A stretch of 64,000 nucleotides of DNA from positions 11,018,001 to 11,082,000 of the forward strand of contig JBANSL010000002.1 in the NCBI GenBank assembly GCA_037127255.1. Direction: 5' to 3'. Of the stretch, positions 1 to 12,474 are shown one piece after another (position 1 is the stretch's first letter; each line of letters begins with the position of its first letter). A program made the position numbers and the translations under genes. This DNA is from Persicaria tinctoria (lineage: Eukaryota > Streptophyta > Magnoliopsida > Caryophyllales > Polygonaceae). The notes below the pieces were generated by a model. The model did no database searches. It was not told the origin of the DNA and worked only from the letters and a program-made list of their open reading frames with translations.

Positions 1-1052
1 GTCTCCTTCTTGCGTTGAATAGCAACCCGTAGGCTTGTCCAAGGCTGGCTTTGACTATTTTCCTGGAACTCCTTGCTTCATTCCCCTACTTTCCTACAAG
101 ATTGGGCAGAAATCACAAATAGTCAAAGCCAGCCTTGGTTTTATGCCAAACCAGTAACATTGGGTGCAACTGCAAAGAGCGGAGCAATGTATGACCCATG
201 TAGCAAGAAATGGCACATTTCCAACCTCTCCCCAAAAACTCGCCTTTTAGACGTTTCTGTAGAAGCTTCTGCTGGAGGACTCCTCTGCTGTTTTGATTGG
301 AGGTAGGCAACCCTGTTACACAAACTTGGAAGGCAATAGAGTTTCCGAAACCAACTGCCAGCTAGTCGTGGTGATCTTTTTGGTGTCGGGATGATTCTAA
401 ACCAAGATGCAGATCAGTCAAGGCGGGGCGGGGATACCAAACCATGGCGAGTATCGAGTTTATGACTCGTTGAATAGCTCATGGGGTCGTCCAGCCAGAT
501 TTTCATTGAACGTCCAGTTCTCTTTGGCTGTGGGGTCCGATTGTAGAGGACCTTGTACAGTGTCCATTGGCAGTGCTGCTTACTTTCTACGCTCTAAGCC
601 CAGATGGGATAGTATCCTATGACGCGCTGCGTGGGGCTTGGCAGCAATTCCTTATCCCGCTACCCACCACCGCATATCAGAATTTATACGCCAATTGCCA
701 CTCCCTGGCCGAGTGTGGTGGACGGATTTTGCTGGTGGGCTTGGCGAGGGAGAATTCCAAGATGTTTGTTTGTGTGTGGGAGATTCTCATGTGGACGCAA
801 GTTGACAGGAGCCCAGACTCGTGGTGCTTGGAGTTCAGTACTACTAAAAGCGACCTCTTGTTTATCTGCCTGGGCAACAAGGGATTACTTATGATATCAT
901 TGTCAGCCGACTCGGACAATTGGATTTTCACATATGATGCGGTGAGTCGAGAGTGGGCTAAGGTTGCTCCGCCCATCCTACCTGCTCACAAAACGCAAGA
1001 GCTAATATGGACAGGAACCGTCTTCTTCCCCACACACTTTGTTTCCCCTTAG
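1..1052 (+). pseudogene. F-box/kelch-repeat protein pseudogene, 5' cut by window edge
   Basis: Reading fragments in different frames give the body of a plant F-box/kelch protein of the At5g15710-like type (F-box proteins are substrate adaptors of SCF ubiquitin ligases). Positions about 61-306 encode an end-of-F-box segment (WNSLLHSPTFLQ...) and a kelch-like strand. An in-frame TAG at 304-306 follows. Further pieces lie at 307-360, 372-420 and 440-600. The longest open piece, about 567-1052, has the recognisable C-terminal half with motifs GIVSYD, LAECGGRI, WCLEF and CLGNKGLL. At least two frameshifts and two stops break it. A perfect 22-bp inverted duplication (39-60 versus 117-138) interrupts the F-box part. 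Seen: the broken frames and motifs. Inferred: the subfamily. A sequencing artefact could explain one frameshift, but not all. Confidence 0.7.
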
Positions 1053-1720
1053 TAATTAGGATTTGATGTACACCTACCGATGAATCTAGCTTTTCAAATT
1101 ACTTATTTCTCTTGCTTTTTGTAACTGCAATAATAATAAGTTCCAAACTTGCACAAAATTCCTTGTAATGATCAGCTGCAGTGCCATTCCTTGGAAGAGG
1201 CCAGGTAAATGAACAGAGGCAAAGGGTTTTAGTTGCTAGCAGCAATTGACACAAAATGAATTAGCTCTGATTATTCATTCTCTCTATAGCTTTTGAATTT
1301 GCTGCGCAAAGGAACACGAAAGCGCACCAGTACTACTGACATAGATGATAGCTATATGGTTTGCCAAACTTCAAGGTATAACCTCCTTGAACCTTTTTTA
1401 TGCAATGAATTGATAAACCCTAACTATACGTACAATTGAATAACAGTACGAAGATTCAAACCAAAGCTCAAAAACTAAATTGATGGACAATACAAACCAA
1501 AACCAAAAACTCCAAAATTTCGGACCCTTTAACCCTAAAATTCATAATTCGAAATTCGAAGGTTCAACCCATGACTTCAGCTCAATTTCACTCCCTCGAT
1601 CACTTATCCCAATCAATAAGAACTTAATTAATAGATATCACATGTGGAAATCTCGGTCGAATCTATTCAAAATTTTCGAACTCGGGGAAAACTCACCTTA
1701 AATCGCAGCCCACCACCACT
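1053..1720. other. AT-rich flank, no gene seen
   Basis: This stretch lies between the F-box pseudogene and the Copia element. It holds no convincing ORF, domain or repeat. The last bases, just before 1721, are GC-richer and continue beyond the Copia insertion at 7768, so this is the interrupted target sequence. Confidence 0.5.
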
Positions 1721-2397
1721 TGTCGGAAGGAATCTGCGAATGTAGCCTCAATTTGAAGGTAAAAACCGCTTTGGAAATCGAAAAGAAAACTGTGTTTAAA
1801 AGTGTTTAAGGCTGTGGCGTGGTATAAATGGAACCACTGCCTTAGAAGCGAAATCGCCCCGACACCACGGTGCAAGTCGGCTACTGCGTCGCCCCCCAAG
1901 GATACACAGCGGCTTCGCTGGCGTGCACTCGTCGTTGAAGCAATGGAACTGCACGAGGACTCAGAACAGCTTACAGAAGAAGAGAAGGAAGGAGGAGACG
2001 GTTTTCTGTATGTAAAACTGGAAGGGTGAACGTCGGTTTTAAAGACCGGAAAGTGGACGCTCCACCTAGCGGAGATCTCGGAAAATCAAAACTGTTTTTT
2101 AAAACGTTTTGAAAGCGGCGCTGAATTAGTCAAACCCTAACTCAACCCCATATGAGGCGGTTACTGGACAAAAATTAAAACCCGACGTAAAATGTGACCA
2201 CACCACACGTGTCACGAACACGGACCGGACCGGCGGCGGTGGTGTGCGCGTGTGGGATCCCTATCCCAACTCTTAATAAACCCTTGAAAAACTCCTCCTT
2301 AAAAACAATCCCCCCAACCCCTTTTGTAATCAATGTGGGACAAAGGAAGTTCAAAAGACACAATTGAAAACCCCCCACAATGAACATTTCTCCAACA
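1721..2397 (-). repeat. 3' LTR of the Copia element
   Basis: 677 bp, matching 7105-7762 apart from small indels, such as extra bases near 2210-2240 in a CACGTGTC-containing stretch. It ends in TG...CA dinucleotides when read on the minus strand. The left flank CCACT is the target duplication. Confidence 0.93.
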
Positions 2398-2937
2398 GTC
2401 CCCCACAAATGTGAGGAACTGGGGTTTTTAAGACAAAAACATCGTTCTGAGCTGGTTTCGTGGAGAAAGTACTTAAATGCTGGTGAACGCGAATCTTGAA
2501 CCAACACATAGTGAAGCTGAGTATCTCACAAGACATAGAAGTGAACGAATCTTGAACTTCCAGACTCGTGAGTTGACCTCAGCAGCACATACCTTCACCA
2601 CTGCCCTGGTGGTTCCGCGATCTGACTGTCAACTGTAATAGTCATCTCATACCTTGGGTGCTGAAGAGTGCTCTAGAAAGACAACCCTAGTCTTCCATAG
2701 AAGGCGACCAACCCTTCACACTCTCGTAGGTGATTCCATCAAGTCCTTCTCAATAGGACCACCCTTACAGGGCTATGGTATCATTAAGAGCACAAGGCTC
2801 AACCTCTACAGTTTTCGGTGAATCCATCAAGTCCTTCTCAATAGGACCACCCAACTCTGGGCTATGGACTCATTAAGAGTTCTAGACTCATCCTTTCTCA
2901 TACACCTGTCCTGGGAATGGGTATGGTGTATCTCAAC

Positions 2938-5000
2938 TCACGTGGGTTTGAGCCCCATTCCCTTAGACGATTCAAGGACCATCCTTCTGTTCAGCCCTTT
3001 TGTCAACGGATCTGCCAAATTCCTCTCGGACTTCACATACTCCAAGCAAATAACACCGGTAGCAATCAGATGTCTCACTCACAACTTCATGTCTAATCCG
3101 TATGTGTCTCTTCTTACCATTGTAAGTATTGCTGTTAGCTACACAAATAGCAGATTGTGAGTCACAATGTAGAGAAATAGTTGGGGTCTTATGCCCCCAC
3201 AAAGGTAAGTCAGCCAGTAAGCTTCTCAACCACTCAGCCTCTTGACCAGCTAAATCTAATGCTATGAACTCAGATTCCATAGTTGATCTAGCAATGCAAG
3301 TTTGTTTTGATGACTTCCATGATATAGCACCACCACATAAAGTGAACACATAACCACTAGTGGAGCTAACCTCATCATTGTCAGTGACCCAGTTTGCATC
3401 ACAGTATCCCTCTAAAGCATGGGGATAACCCACATAATGTAAACCCCAATCAAAGGTGCCCTTAAGATATCTCAATAATCTGTTAAGTGCAATCCAATGC
3501 TCACTACTGGGGTTATGGGTATATCTACTGAGTCTACTAAAAGCATATGCAATATCAGGCCGAGTATAGTTCATCAGAAACATTAAACTCCCAATTATTT
3601 TAGCATACTCATTTTGGAAAACACCAATTCCAAAAATTTTCTTCAATTGCATGCTAGCATCATAAGGAATCCTAACTGGCACAACATCAAATTTACCAAA
3701 CATTTTCAACATTTTCTCTACATAATGAGGTTGTGATAAAATGAAGCCATTTTCTTTTCTAGTTACTTTAACACCTAGAGTGACGTCAGCTTCACCCGTG
3801 TCTTTCATCTCAAACCTAGATGACAAAAACTGTTTGGTTATGTTTATAGCATTTATGTGTGATCCAAATAACAACATGTCATCCACATATAAACATATAA
3901 TCACACAATCAGCACCAAACCTCTTAGAATAGACACAAGCATCAGATCCGTTTACCTCAAATCCAAAGCTTAGGATAGTTGTGTGAAACTTCTCATACCA
4001 TTGCTTTGGTGCTTGCTTGAGTCCATACAATGACTTCTGTAGCTTGCACACTTTGTTTTCCTGTCCTGGAACCACGCACCCTGGAGGCTGTTCCATATAA
4101 ATTTCCTCATTTAGATCACCATTCAAAAATGCAGTTTTAACATCCATCTGATGAACAAGCATTTTATGGCTAGAAGCCAAAGCAAACAATGCACGAATGG
4201 TGGCGATTTTTGTAACAGGAGAATAAGTGTCAAAGAAGTCAATGCCATATCTCTGAGTGAATCCTCTTATAACTAGTCTTGCCTTGTATCTATCAACTGA
4301 GCCATCTACTTTAAGCTTCTTCTTAAAGATCCACTTACAACTAATGGCTCTATTTCCTTTAGGCATATCAACTAGTTCCCAAGTGTGATTTGACATAATG
4401 GATTCTATCTCACTGTTAATAGCATCTTTCCAGAAACTAGCATCTAGTGAACTTATTGCCTCATCATAGGTCTTAGGATCATCTTCTATCATATGAAGAC
4501 TAATGAACGTCTCATCTAGTTCATTTAAATCATTCAGTTCAACTAGAAATGCAGTCACAAAATCAGGACCAAAACTAGTTTCCTTCCTACGCCTTTTACT
4601 TTTCCTAGGTTCATCATGATCATATTGAGCATTAGGCACAACAGTATTAGGCATGGATGAAGATGCATCATGAGATGAAGAATCACTAGCAGACAATGCA
4701 GATTTCTTTAAAGGAAACACATGCTCAAAGAAAACAGCATCACGATATTCACACAAGATACGATCACTCAAGCACATAAAACGATATGCAACACTGTTAT
4801 CAGCATAGCCAATCATAATTGCATCAAAAGTCTTAGACCCAATAGTATCAACTTTGAACGAAGGCAACCCCACCTTAGCTAGACACCCCCACACCTTTAA
4901 GAATTTCAGATTAGGCGGATGCCCTTTCCAAAGCTCATAAGGTGTCTTGTCAAGCTTCTTGTGAGGTACCTTATTCAAAATACGATTTGCGGACAATACA
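2938..5000 (-). pseudogene. Copia reverse transcriptase-RNase H
   Basis: A frame of about 680 codons covers the integrase C-terminal domain ([19 protein letters not shown]), the RVT_2 reverse transcriptase ([33 protein letters not shown], catalytic LYVDDML) and Copia RNase H ([36 protein letters not shown]). The extreme C-terminus is out of frame: a frameshift near 3085 moves the conserved tail ([11 protein letters not shown]) to another frame that ends near 2938. Domain order and motifs make the Copia assignment secure. The YVDD active site is intact although the polyprotein is broken elsewhere. Confidence 0.93.
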
Positions 5001-5795
5001 GCTTCCCCCCCACATATTATCAGGCAAACCAGAACTAGAAAGCATAGCATTCATCATTTCCTTTAAAGTTCTGTTTTTCCTTTCAGCAATACCATTTTGT
5101 TGTGGGCTATAGGGAGCTGTAAACTCATGAATAATGCCATTTTGCTCACAAAATTCTCTCAAAGAATGAGTGACATATTCACCGCCTCTATCAGATCTAA
5201 GCCTTTTAATCTTTCTATTTAATTGGTTTTCTACTTCAGCTTTATACATATAAAACATGCTTTCTGCTTCATCTTTAGACCTAAGCAAGTATACCTTAGT
5301 ATATCTAGAATGGTCATCCACAAATGTGATATAATAGCGTTTGCCACCTCTACTCTAAGTGGTCTTAAAATCAGCCAAATCAGAATGGACTAACTCCAGC
5401 AATTCAGTTGTCCTTTCTAACACCGTTTTAAATGGTTGTTTATGAAATTTGGCCTCAACACATATTTCACATTTGCTATGGTCATGTTTTGAAAGGCTAT
5501 GAATCAAACCCATATCATGCAATCGACATACAGATTTTGCATTCACATGTCCTAGTCTAGCATGCCATAAATCAACAGGCTCAGTAATATAAGCAGAAGT
5601 AGAAGCATTCTCATTATTTTCAATCATGGTCTCAAGCACATACAGAAAATCAGCCCTATAAGCCTTTCCTACAAATTCTCCATTTTTGGTTAAAACCATT
5701 TTGCCAGCATCAGTCACTTGCTTAATTCCAGCTATCTCAAGCAAACCACATGAAATCAGATTTCGGCACAGAGAAGGAACATAAAGCACATTCAC
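4971..5795 (-). pseudogene. Copia GAG-pre-integrase and integrase core
   Basis: This frame continues the polyprotein after the frameshift near 5790. It holds the protease tail (LYVPSLCRNLIS), the GAG-pre-integrase signature WHARLGH with a HHCC-like zinc motif (CEICVEAK), and an integrase core with FVDDHSR, LRSDRGGEY and the PYSPQQNGIAERKNR block. The catalytic D,D,E residues are visible. An in-frame TAG interrupts it near 5353-5355, between the zinc domain and the core. A frameshift near 4990 separates it from the reverse transcriptase frame. Confidence 0.9.
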
Positions 5796-7074
5796 TAGGG
5801 TAAGAGACTTCCATGAGGTGAGTTTGAGTGCAACCTTTGTCTAGCACTGGAGAGATGCTCGAGTTGCCCATGTAGACCCGGTCGATGTCGGTAGCATCCT
5901 CAAACTCAGTGAACAGGTCCTTGTTGGCGCAGAAGTGTCGAGTGGCTCCGTTGTCCAAGAGCCAATCAACCTGGCCTCCCACATGGTTGACTTCAGTGAT
6001 CATCGCTATCAGCTGGTTGTTGTCATGGACAACGTTGGCTTGCTGTTGGGCTGGAGCTGCGGGCTTGTTCTGCTGCTGTCCTTGGTTCTGGATGTCAGCT
6101 CGATTGCGGCACTGCCAAGCCTTGTGGCCTGGCTTGCCACAGACATAGCAGCCGATCCCAGTGCCTCCCTGTTTCTGCTGCTTGTCCGGCTGATTGCCAG
6201 ACTTCTTGAACTTCTGGCCTTTCTTTGGTTTCATGTTAGGCTTGGAACCTCCAGACTTGTTTCCTTGCTTGGACCTATCAGATTTCACAGAAGATTCAAC
6301 CAGATTAGCCTTCACAGTATCAACAGATTTAGGCTTAGGTTTGTCTTTGAGGCGATTAGCCTCTTCGATCTTCATGTGACCGACGAGCTCTTCCAAGGCC
6401 AGATCCTTCTTTTTGTGCTTCAGATGGTTGCGATAGCCACCCCACGAATCAGGCAGCTTCTCGATCAGGAAATTGGCCTGCAGGATCTCACACATCTTCA
6501 TACCCTCGGAGAGTATGTTAGCCACCAGGTTCTCATACTCGTGCACCTGGTCCATGATAGGCTTATCATCGACCATTTTGAACTGCATAAACTTACCCAC
6601 AACATACTTCTTTTTCCCTGCATCGTTAGCCCCATATTTCTTCTCCAGCAAATCCCAAATATATTTAGCAGATTTATGCACAGAGATCAGATCAAAAATA
6701 GGGTTCGAGACATGGCTGAGAAGATGGCCTCGCACTGACTTATTGTCGGACTCATACTGTTTAGCCCGTGCGAGGTCATCATCAGTAGCTTGCTTACCCA
6801 TGTCGACAGCCTTACCCTTGTCGACAGCCTTACCCTTGTCGACAACATCAGCATCGTCGTCGACGTCGACAGCCTTGCCCTTGTTTGCAGCGCCGATGAC
6901 AGAGGTTGAGGAAGCAGATGCCGTAGCCGCAGGAGCCTCCTGCAGGAGGACGTAGTCGACCTCCAATTGCTCGAAGAAGATGAGCATCTTCTGCGACCAT
7001 CGCTTGTAGTTCGTCCCATCCAGCGGCTCCAATTTCGACAGATCCAGGAGCGGTTTGAAGAATTGAAAAGCCAT
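5737..7074 (-). pseudogene. gag-pro: Copia gag and protease start
   Basis: The ATG at 7074 opens a 445-codon frame. It has a Copia gag N-terminus (LDGTNYKRWSQKM), a UBN2-like gag core, and a CCHC zinc knuckle (CYVCGKPGHKAWQC) around residues 310-325 for RNA binding. The aspartic protease region follows. The catalytic motif reads LLDNGATRH where active Copia proteases have D-S/T-G, so the enzyme site is altered. Near residues 75-95 there is a small repeated insert with unit KGKAVD. The frame then shifts near 5790, and the protease C-terminus continues in another frame. Expected family role: packaging of element RNA in cytoplasmic particles and polyprotein processing. Confidence 0.9.
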
Positions 7075-7104
7075 CGCAGAAACAGATGAACTTCGCTTCT
7101 AAAT

Positions 7105-7762
7105 TGTCGGAAGGAATCTGCGAATGTAGCCTCAATTTGAAGGTAAAAACCGCTTTGGAAATCGAAAAGAAAACTGTGTTTAAAAGTGTTTAAGGTTGTG
7201 GCGTGGTATAAATGGAACCACTGCCTTAGAAGCGAAATCGCCCCGACACCACGGTGCAAGTCGGCTACTGGCGTCGCCCCCCAAGGATACACAGCGGCTT
7301 CGCTGGCGTGCACTCGCCGTTGAAGCAATGGAACTGCACCAGGACTCAGAACAGCTTACAGAAGAAGAGAAGGAAGGAGGAGACGGTTTTCTGTATGTAA
7401 AACTGGAAGGGTGAACGTCGGTTTTAAAGACCAGAAAGTGGACGCTCCACCCAGCGGAGATCTCGGAAAATCAAAACTGTTTTTTAAAACGTTTTGAAAG
7501 CGGCGCTGAATTAGTCAAACCCTAACTCAACACCATATGAGGCGGTTACTGGACAAAAATTAAAACCCGACGTAAAATGTGACCACACCACACGGACCAG
7601 ACCGGCGGCGTGCGCGTGTGGGATCCCTATCCCAACTCTCAATAAACCCTTGAAAAACTCCTCCTTAAAAACAATCCCCCAACCCCTATTGTAATCAATG
7701 TGGGACAAAGGAAGTTCAAAAGACACAATTGAAAACCCCCCACAATGAACATTTCTCCAACA
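7105..7762 (-). repeat. 5' LTR of the Copia element
   Basis: 658 bp. It is the upstream LTR in the element's minus-strand orientation and would contain its promoter. The right flank CCACT repeats the left target site. Confidence 0.93.
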
Positions 7763-7767
7763 CCACT

Positions 7768-8150
7768 GACCGAGTCGCCTCCCGCTGACAGCCGCCGCTC
7801 GCGCCGCCTCCTTCGCCGCCCCTCTCTCAACCGTCGCCGCCGCTAAAGCCGCCGGCCGGCCTCTGCTATCGTCTTCTCCTCCCTCTGCTATCGCCCTACT
7901 GCTCAATGCTCGTCTTCGTTTGAGATAGAAGATTGAAAATGTTTGTATTTGTGGAAATAATCCACAAGTTTGGTTAATATTACATTACTTTCCCACTTAT
8001 AACTTCAAACTGACTTTTTTGGCCAAAGTAAACTTCCTGGGCACGAGACAAAAAATTTCGAAACCTCAGGGTTACCAGACGAAATATATGAATTTACGCG
8101 AATTAGGCGAAACCCCAGGGTTACCTCGGAAAATTTCCGATAGAGTAATG
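7768..8150. other. GC-rich target sequence then AT-rich spacer
   Basis: Immediately right of the Copia element, about 7763-7910 is strongly GC-rich with CGCCGC-type codon runs, like a 5' exon or UTR of a plant gene. The Copia insertion separates it from the end of the left flank near 1700-1720. I could not assign a product. From 7920 to 8150 I see only short internal similarity (two GGGTTACC-containing stretches near 8070 and 8118). Confidence 0.4.
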
Positions 8151-8224
8151 GATATATTGACCTTTTTTTTTATGTCATTTAACCTCTATCCTTAACCGTA
8201 CCACGGATCCAAAGTTAGAGGTAG

Positions 8225-8665
8225 TGATGGCAATGGGCGGATGATCTACTTCTGTCACTCGACTCACCATCCAAAATCCTTTACCCGACCCATCACCCAC
8301 CAAATATTTTACCCGTCCCGTCCAACCGGGTGATCGGTTGGATCGGGTGAAATACAAGACATCAAATTCATAAAAAAAATAGTGAAAAATATAGGTCGAA
8401 CACATCGATAAATAAACAAGTACCAAATATAGTCAAATACGTGCAAGCATCCACAACTTTCAACACTTCAATCTAGAGAAAACATTACAACAATTATGAA
8501 TAACAAGAAGAGAAAACATAATCTTCAACGACCAAAGCCTTCAAGCTCGAAATCATTTATAGGTATCTTGAATTAGGGTTTATGAGGGTATATTAGTAAT
8601 TTCACATATAAAATATAATTAAATAATATAAGTCGGGTGACGGGTTGGGTGATGGGTCGGGTGTA
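8225..8665. repeat. GGGT/ACCC-rich repeat with inverted ends
   Basis: The left part (8270-8345) is rich in ACCC/CCCGTCCC and the right part (8630-8665) in GGGTGACGGGTTGGGT, so the ends are inverted. It interrupts the left edge of duplicated block A and is absent at the matching point of block B. Related sequence occurs at 21320-21880. It is probably a MITE-like or sub-terminal repeat of a DNA transposon. I could not fix its target duplication. Confidence 0.45.
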
Positions 8666-8869
8666 TTTTATTTGGAAATCTGGGTAATTTCATAAGTTAT
8701 ACGTAGTACGTATTTGGTTTTATACAAATTATTATCCTAGTTTACGAGGGCGGTTTTGTGTAATTTGCTAATTTAGGCGTGGTTTTATGAAATATCCTAA
8801 TTTGAGGGGTCTTGTGGAATATACCCTGAGCTTTAAGTTCGTTAAATGTCAAAATTGCCCCCAAACTCC

Positions 8870-9076
8870 ATAAACCCCAAAGCGTCTCTCTCGCGTTCTC
8901 CATTGCGCTCCCCATCCTCAGCCATCGCCGTGGGACTCCGTCACCACCATAATCGCCGGCGAGAAGGAACAGAAGTACAAAAGCCTAGGAAACGAAGGGG
9001 TTGAGAAGTTGAGACGGTTGGCGAGGAATTGCGCAAACAATTCCACCTCCGCCCCTTCGTCGCTGCAAATTGCCTG
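8870..9076 (+). other. Probable non-coding first exon of CRM gene A
   Basis: This GC-rich stretch is conserved in both duplicate blocks (second copy about 28880-29162) and ends at a good donor, GCCTG|GTACGT. No long ATG frame joins it to the coding exons, so I treat it as a 5'-UTR exon. The start is approximate. Confidence 0.45.
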
Positions 9077-9974
9077 GTACGTTTCCTCCTATGCATAACT
9101 TATCTAAAAGTTCCCTTTTCAATTCCAAATTGGTCAAATTCGCACGTTATTTTTTAGTCGAAGTAGTATAATGTGGAGTTTCATGGTGATTTGGACGGGT
9201 TTTCTCACATGGTCGTGATTGTGAACGTAGAATTCGGATTTGCGATCACTGGATTTTGGTTTAACATCTGCGATTTAGAGTGGCGGTTTAAATTTGTTAG
9301 ATGTGTTTGTGAGCTGCTCTGGCTTTGCTCTTGCTAATGGAATCTATCCATAGTAATTTTTTGGAATGGAACACTGTGAAGTATGATGTGGGTGAAATTA
9401 GGGCTTTGAGGCACTCTGCACTTCCTCAATCTGTTTGAGAGTTTGGTGGAGTTGTCAAGGCAAAAGCAAATGATAAAAAAAGAAGTCAATTTTGCCACAA
9501 AGTTTGATGGAGATAAATTGCATTAGCACTTAGCAGTGTCACTCAATTACTCGAACTTCAATTATATTTTATATTTATATTTATATATTATCTAAATGAG
9601 AATACACAATCGAGTCCGGGTACGTGTTCATCACATATGCTTTGTCACTTGCATATCACTCCATTGTCAGCATATAAGTGTTTACAATGGCATACTCCCT
9701 ACCAACCTGCCCCACTTTCTCCATTTCTTGCTTATATATAGATTATTTTTTGGCTGGGTGCCAGGTGCCTTATTGTGCTCCTTGTGTTGGTTTGACGGAA
9801 TTCTTGAAACTTGACTTCTTGCATTTCACTAGCTGTTTATTTTTCCTTTGGGACCTTTTTCCTTCAAACCTTTCATAGGTATCCCTATTGATTACATCAA
9901 CAATACTTTCAGTTGTTGAAAAAATTGGCCAGCAGAGGGGAAATTGGTGATGTCAAATCTCTTAGGATAGCGAA

Positions 9975-12474
9975 ATGGTGCTTGCATTTTCTGCTGGGAG
10001 AATCCATCGAGCTTTACGCTACATAATCAGCAGCCATAGCCCATGTTGCTGCACCATAAGGTGGTTTCCTCATCCTTTTAACTTGTTATACCAGATTTGA
10101 AGTTAATACTAATTCCATAGATATGGGCTAAGTTTGCAAGGCAACTTTCATGCTCTCAAAATGGCTTTTGTGTTTTTTGTACAGGAACTGTTTGATCCAC
10201 GACCAGATTGCTTGTTGCTCTTCGAATTTCCCAATTAATCTTTTGAGGTCCTCACAATATTTGCATAAGAAAGTTTTATTCAACGCACTGGAGTTGAGCT
10301 TGTTTCATTGTCAGAATGATATTAGGTCATGGGATAGTGTGGTGAAACGGTTGGGTTTCAGGGGAGCTCACTTTTCTTCAGTTGAGATAAAGGCAGAAGA
10401 TGATGTTGTCAGGTTTCGTGTTCAAAAGTCACCTGATGATAGTACTGCCGACGATGAATTGCCATTGAGAAAAGGGAAAACGGAAATAAAAAGGAAGAAA
10501 CCATCAAGGAAGGCAAAACTCAAGGAGTTGAGATTTTACCGGCTTAAGGCGAAGAAAAAGTTGAAATCTCCAAATCCTGAAGTTCGTTTGAGGTATAAGC
10601 TTGAAAAGGTTAGCAAAAGCCGCTTAATGGTATACACATAATATTTCTTACCTATAGTCTGTGTGTGATTTAATAAAATAGATGCCTTCTTAGGAGAAAC
10701 TGTGAATTTGATTCCACTGCCTACTTAACTAGCATTTGCTTGTGATTCTCAAGAGCTTATCTCTGTTAATTTGAGAGCTTATCTCATTTAATGGAAAATT
10801 TAGAATTCCATTATTTGTTTCGCCCATTTCCATTTATTGACAACTGTTGAATGATTGAAGTGCACAGCATAATTTGTGAATGTTTTTTTAAACACTCCAT
10901 GGTCTCAGTTCTTGTGAACGATAAATTTTCAACTTGATTGCAATGCTTAAAGATGTTGGAAATTATGAAATACATTATAATTTTAATTTTTGTTTCTTAG
11001 GGATTTTCAGTATCATGCATTTCCTTTTCTGCACAGTAGAAAATGATCTGCAAACATTTTATCGGGATAGAAAAGTATAGCTGAAGCTTTCGAAAATGCC
11101 AATAGATGGTATTCTACTATTCTGTTGCTGTTCAGAAGATCCAATAGTTTCTTATGGAAAGCACAACTCATCAAATATGTCAAATTGAAATGGCTTTCAA
11201 GTTTCAACACCTCACTATTTTTTTTTATAGGCCAAGCGGAAGGAAGAGTGGTTGATTGAAAAACTGAGGAAATTTGAATTGCCCAAAGCTGCACCAGAAA
11301 CACACGATCCTGAAATGTTAACTGAGGAAGAAAGGTTTTATCTGAGGCGAACTGGTGAGAAAAAGAAACATTATGTTCCTGTTGGGAGACGAGGAGTATT
11401 TGGTGGTGTTGTACTTAACATGCATCTGCATTGGAAGAGACATGAAACGATAAAAGTTGTTTGCAAACCCTGCAAGCCTGGGCAAATTCATGAAGTAGCT
11501 GCAGAGCTTGCTCGTCTGAGCAAGGGCATACCTATTGACAAAAAACCTAACAACACTATAATCTTCTACCGTGGAAAGAATTATGTCAGGCCGGACATTA
11601 TGTCCCCTACAGATACACTGTCTAAAAACAAGGTAAACCTATTGCTGCTAAAATGATGATTCCTGTTCTTTCATTTGGCTACTTCTATTTCCAATACAGT
11701 ATAATTTTTTTAACCTAGGTAAAAAATGTATTAGTGGATTTTGGAAATGAAGAACTTGGATACCTCTTTTTCGTGAGGTGTAGTCGCTTGTAGATGAAAT
11801 GTAACTAAGGTTTGGATATCTTGGTGCATTTTTGTTTCTTCTAAAAGAAGGGGATATAGGGAGGACATATACACAAGTAACTTAATATGGTCCTTTAGGT
11901 CTCCAATATCATGAGTTCTATTTCAGATTATATTCCTTTGTCCAGAACTGTATTTGACATAGAGGAGGTGCAGAACTGTATTTGACCTATAGGAGGTGCA
12001 GAGTTGTTTTTAACATTATAATTCGTTAATTGGATAATGTCCAAGGTCCAATACTCTTTGTCCCCTTGAACACAAAAATCATAGAGACTAACATTGGAGT
12101 TCAAATGCTCCAAAGTCCCCACCTACCAGCAACGGTGTAGATAGATTAGGTTACTTACCATTATCATTAAGGAAAGCTTCCTTCTTTATTGTTGGGCGGG
12201 AAGCTGTAGGTCTTGATATCTTGAGGGAAGCTGTTTGTGGGCAACCGTATGTTATTTGTCATAGTTTGTAGTACCTGTTTAAGAATACAAAGAGGTTCTC
12301 ATAGAATATGTGTTGTTTTAGGCCTTGGAGAAATACAAGTACGAACAGTCCCTGGAGCACACAAGCCAGTTCATTGAACGTTTGGAAGAGGAGCTTGAAG
12401 AGTACCGTGAACATCTTGCCCGATTCAAAAGAGCAAAGGAAAACGCATCACATATTTCTTCTGGCAAAATTTGA
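9975..12474 (+). CDS. CRM-domain (CRS1/YhbY) RNA-splicing protein, copy A, intact
   Basis: Four coding exons join in phase: 9975-10060, 10185-10608, 11231-11632 and 12322-12474, all with GT-AG introns, giving 354 aa. The N-terminus is rich in R, S and C and poor in acids, as in an organelle transit peptide. Exon 3 adds a basic region (KKPSRKAKLKELRFYRLK). Exon 4 holds a complete CRM domain (about residues 190-285: LTEEERFYLRRTG, the GxxG loop GRRGVFGG, HWKRHE, IIFYRGKNY). The last exon is an acidic-basic coiled coil (EQSLEHTSQFIERLEEELEE). It is like the single-CRM proteins related to Arabidopsis At3g25440. CRM proteins bind organellar RNA and help group II intron splicing; which organelle is not shown. 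The start was chosen as the first ATG joining the shared frame, and it is conserved in copy B. The gene converges on CNL-A. Confidence 0.88.

Larger units (their letters stand above)
1721..7762 (-). mobile_element. Copia-type LTR retrotransposon with 5-bp TSD
   Basis: Two near-identical LTRs (1721-2397 and 7105-7762) bound an internal region read on the minus strand. On that strand each LTR starts TGTTGGAG and ends CCGACA. The 5-bp target duplication CCACT is seen at 1716-1720 and 7763-7767. Domain order gag, protease, integrase, reverse transcriptase, RNase H is that of Copia/Pseudoviridae. A G-rich polypurine tract (GTGGGGGAC on the minus strand) abuts the 3' LTR at about 2398-2408. The leader between the 5' LTR and the gag ATG is only about 30 nt, with no TGGTATCAGAGC-type initiator-Met primer site. 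The pol frame is broken at several points, so this copy is not autonomous. The LTRs differ by a few substitutions and small indels, indicating a moderately old insertion. Confidence 0.95.

Noticed and set aside
5935..6738. 267-codon plus-strand ORF
   Set aside because: It is the antisense shadow of the Copia gag frame, which has clear CCHC and protease motifs.
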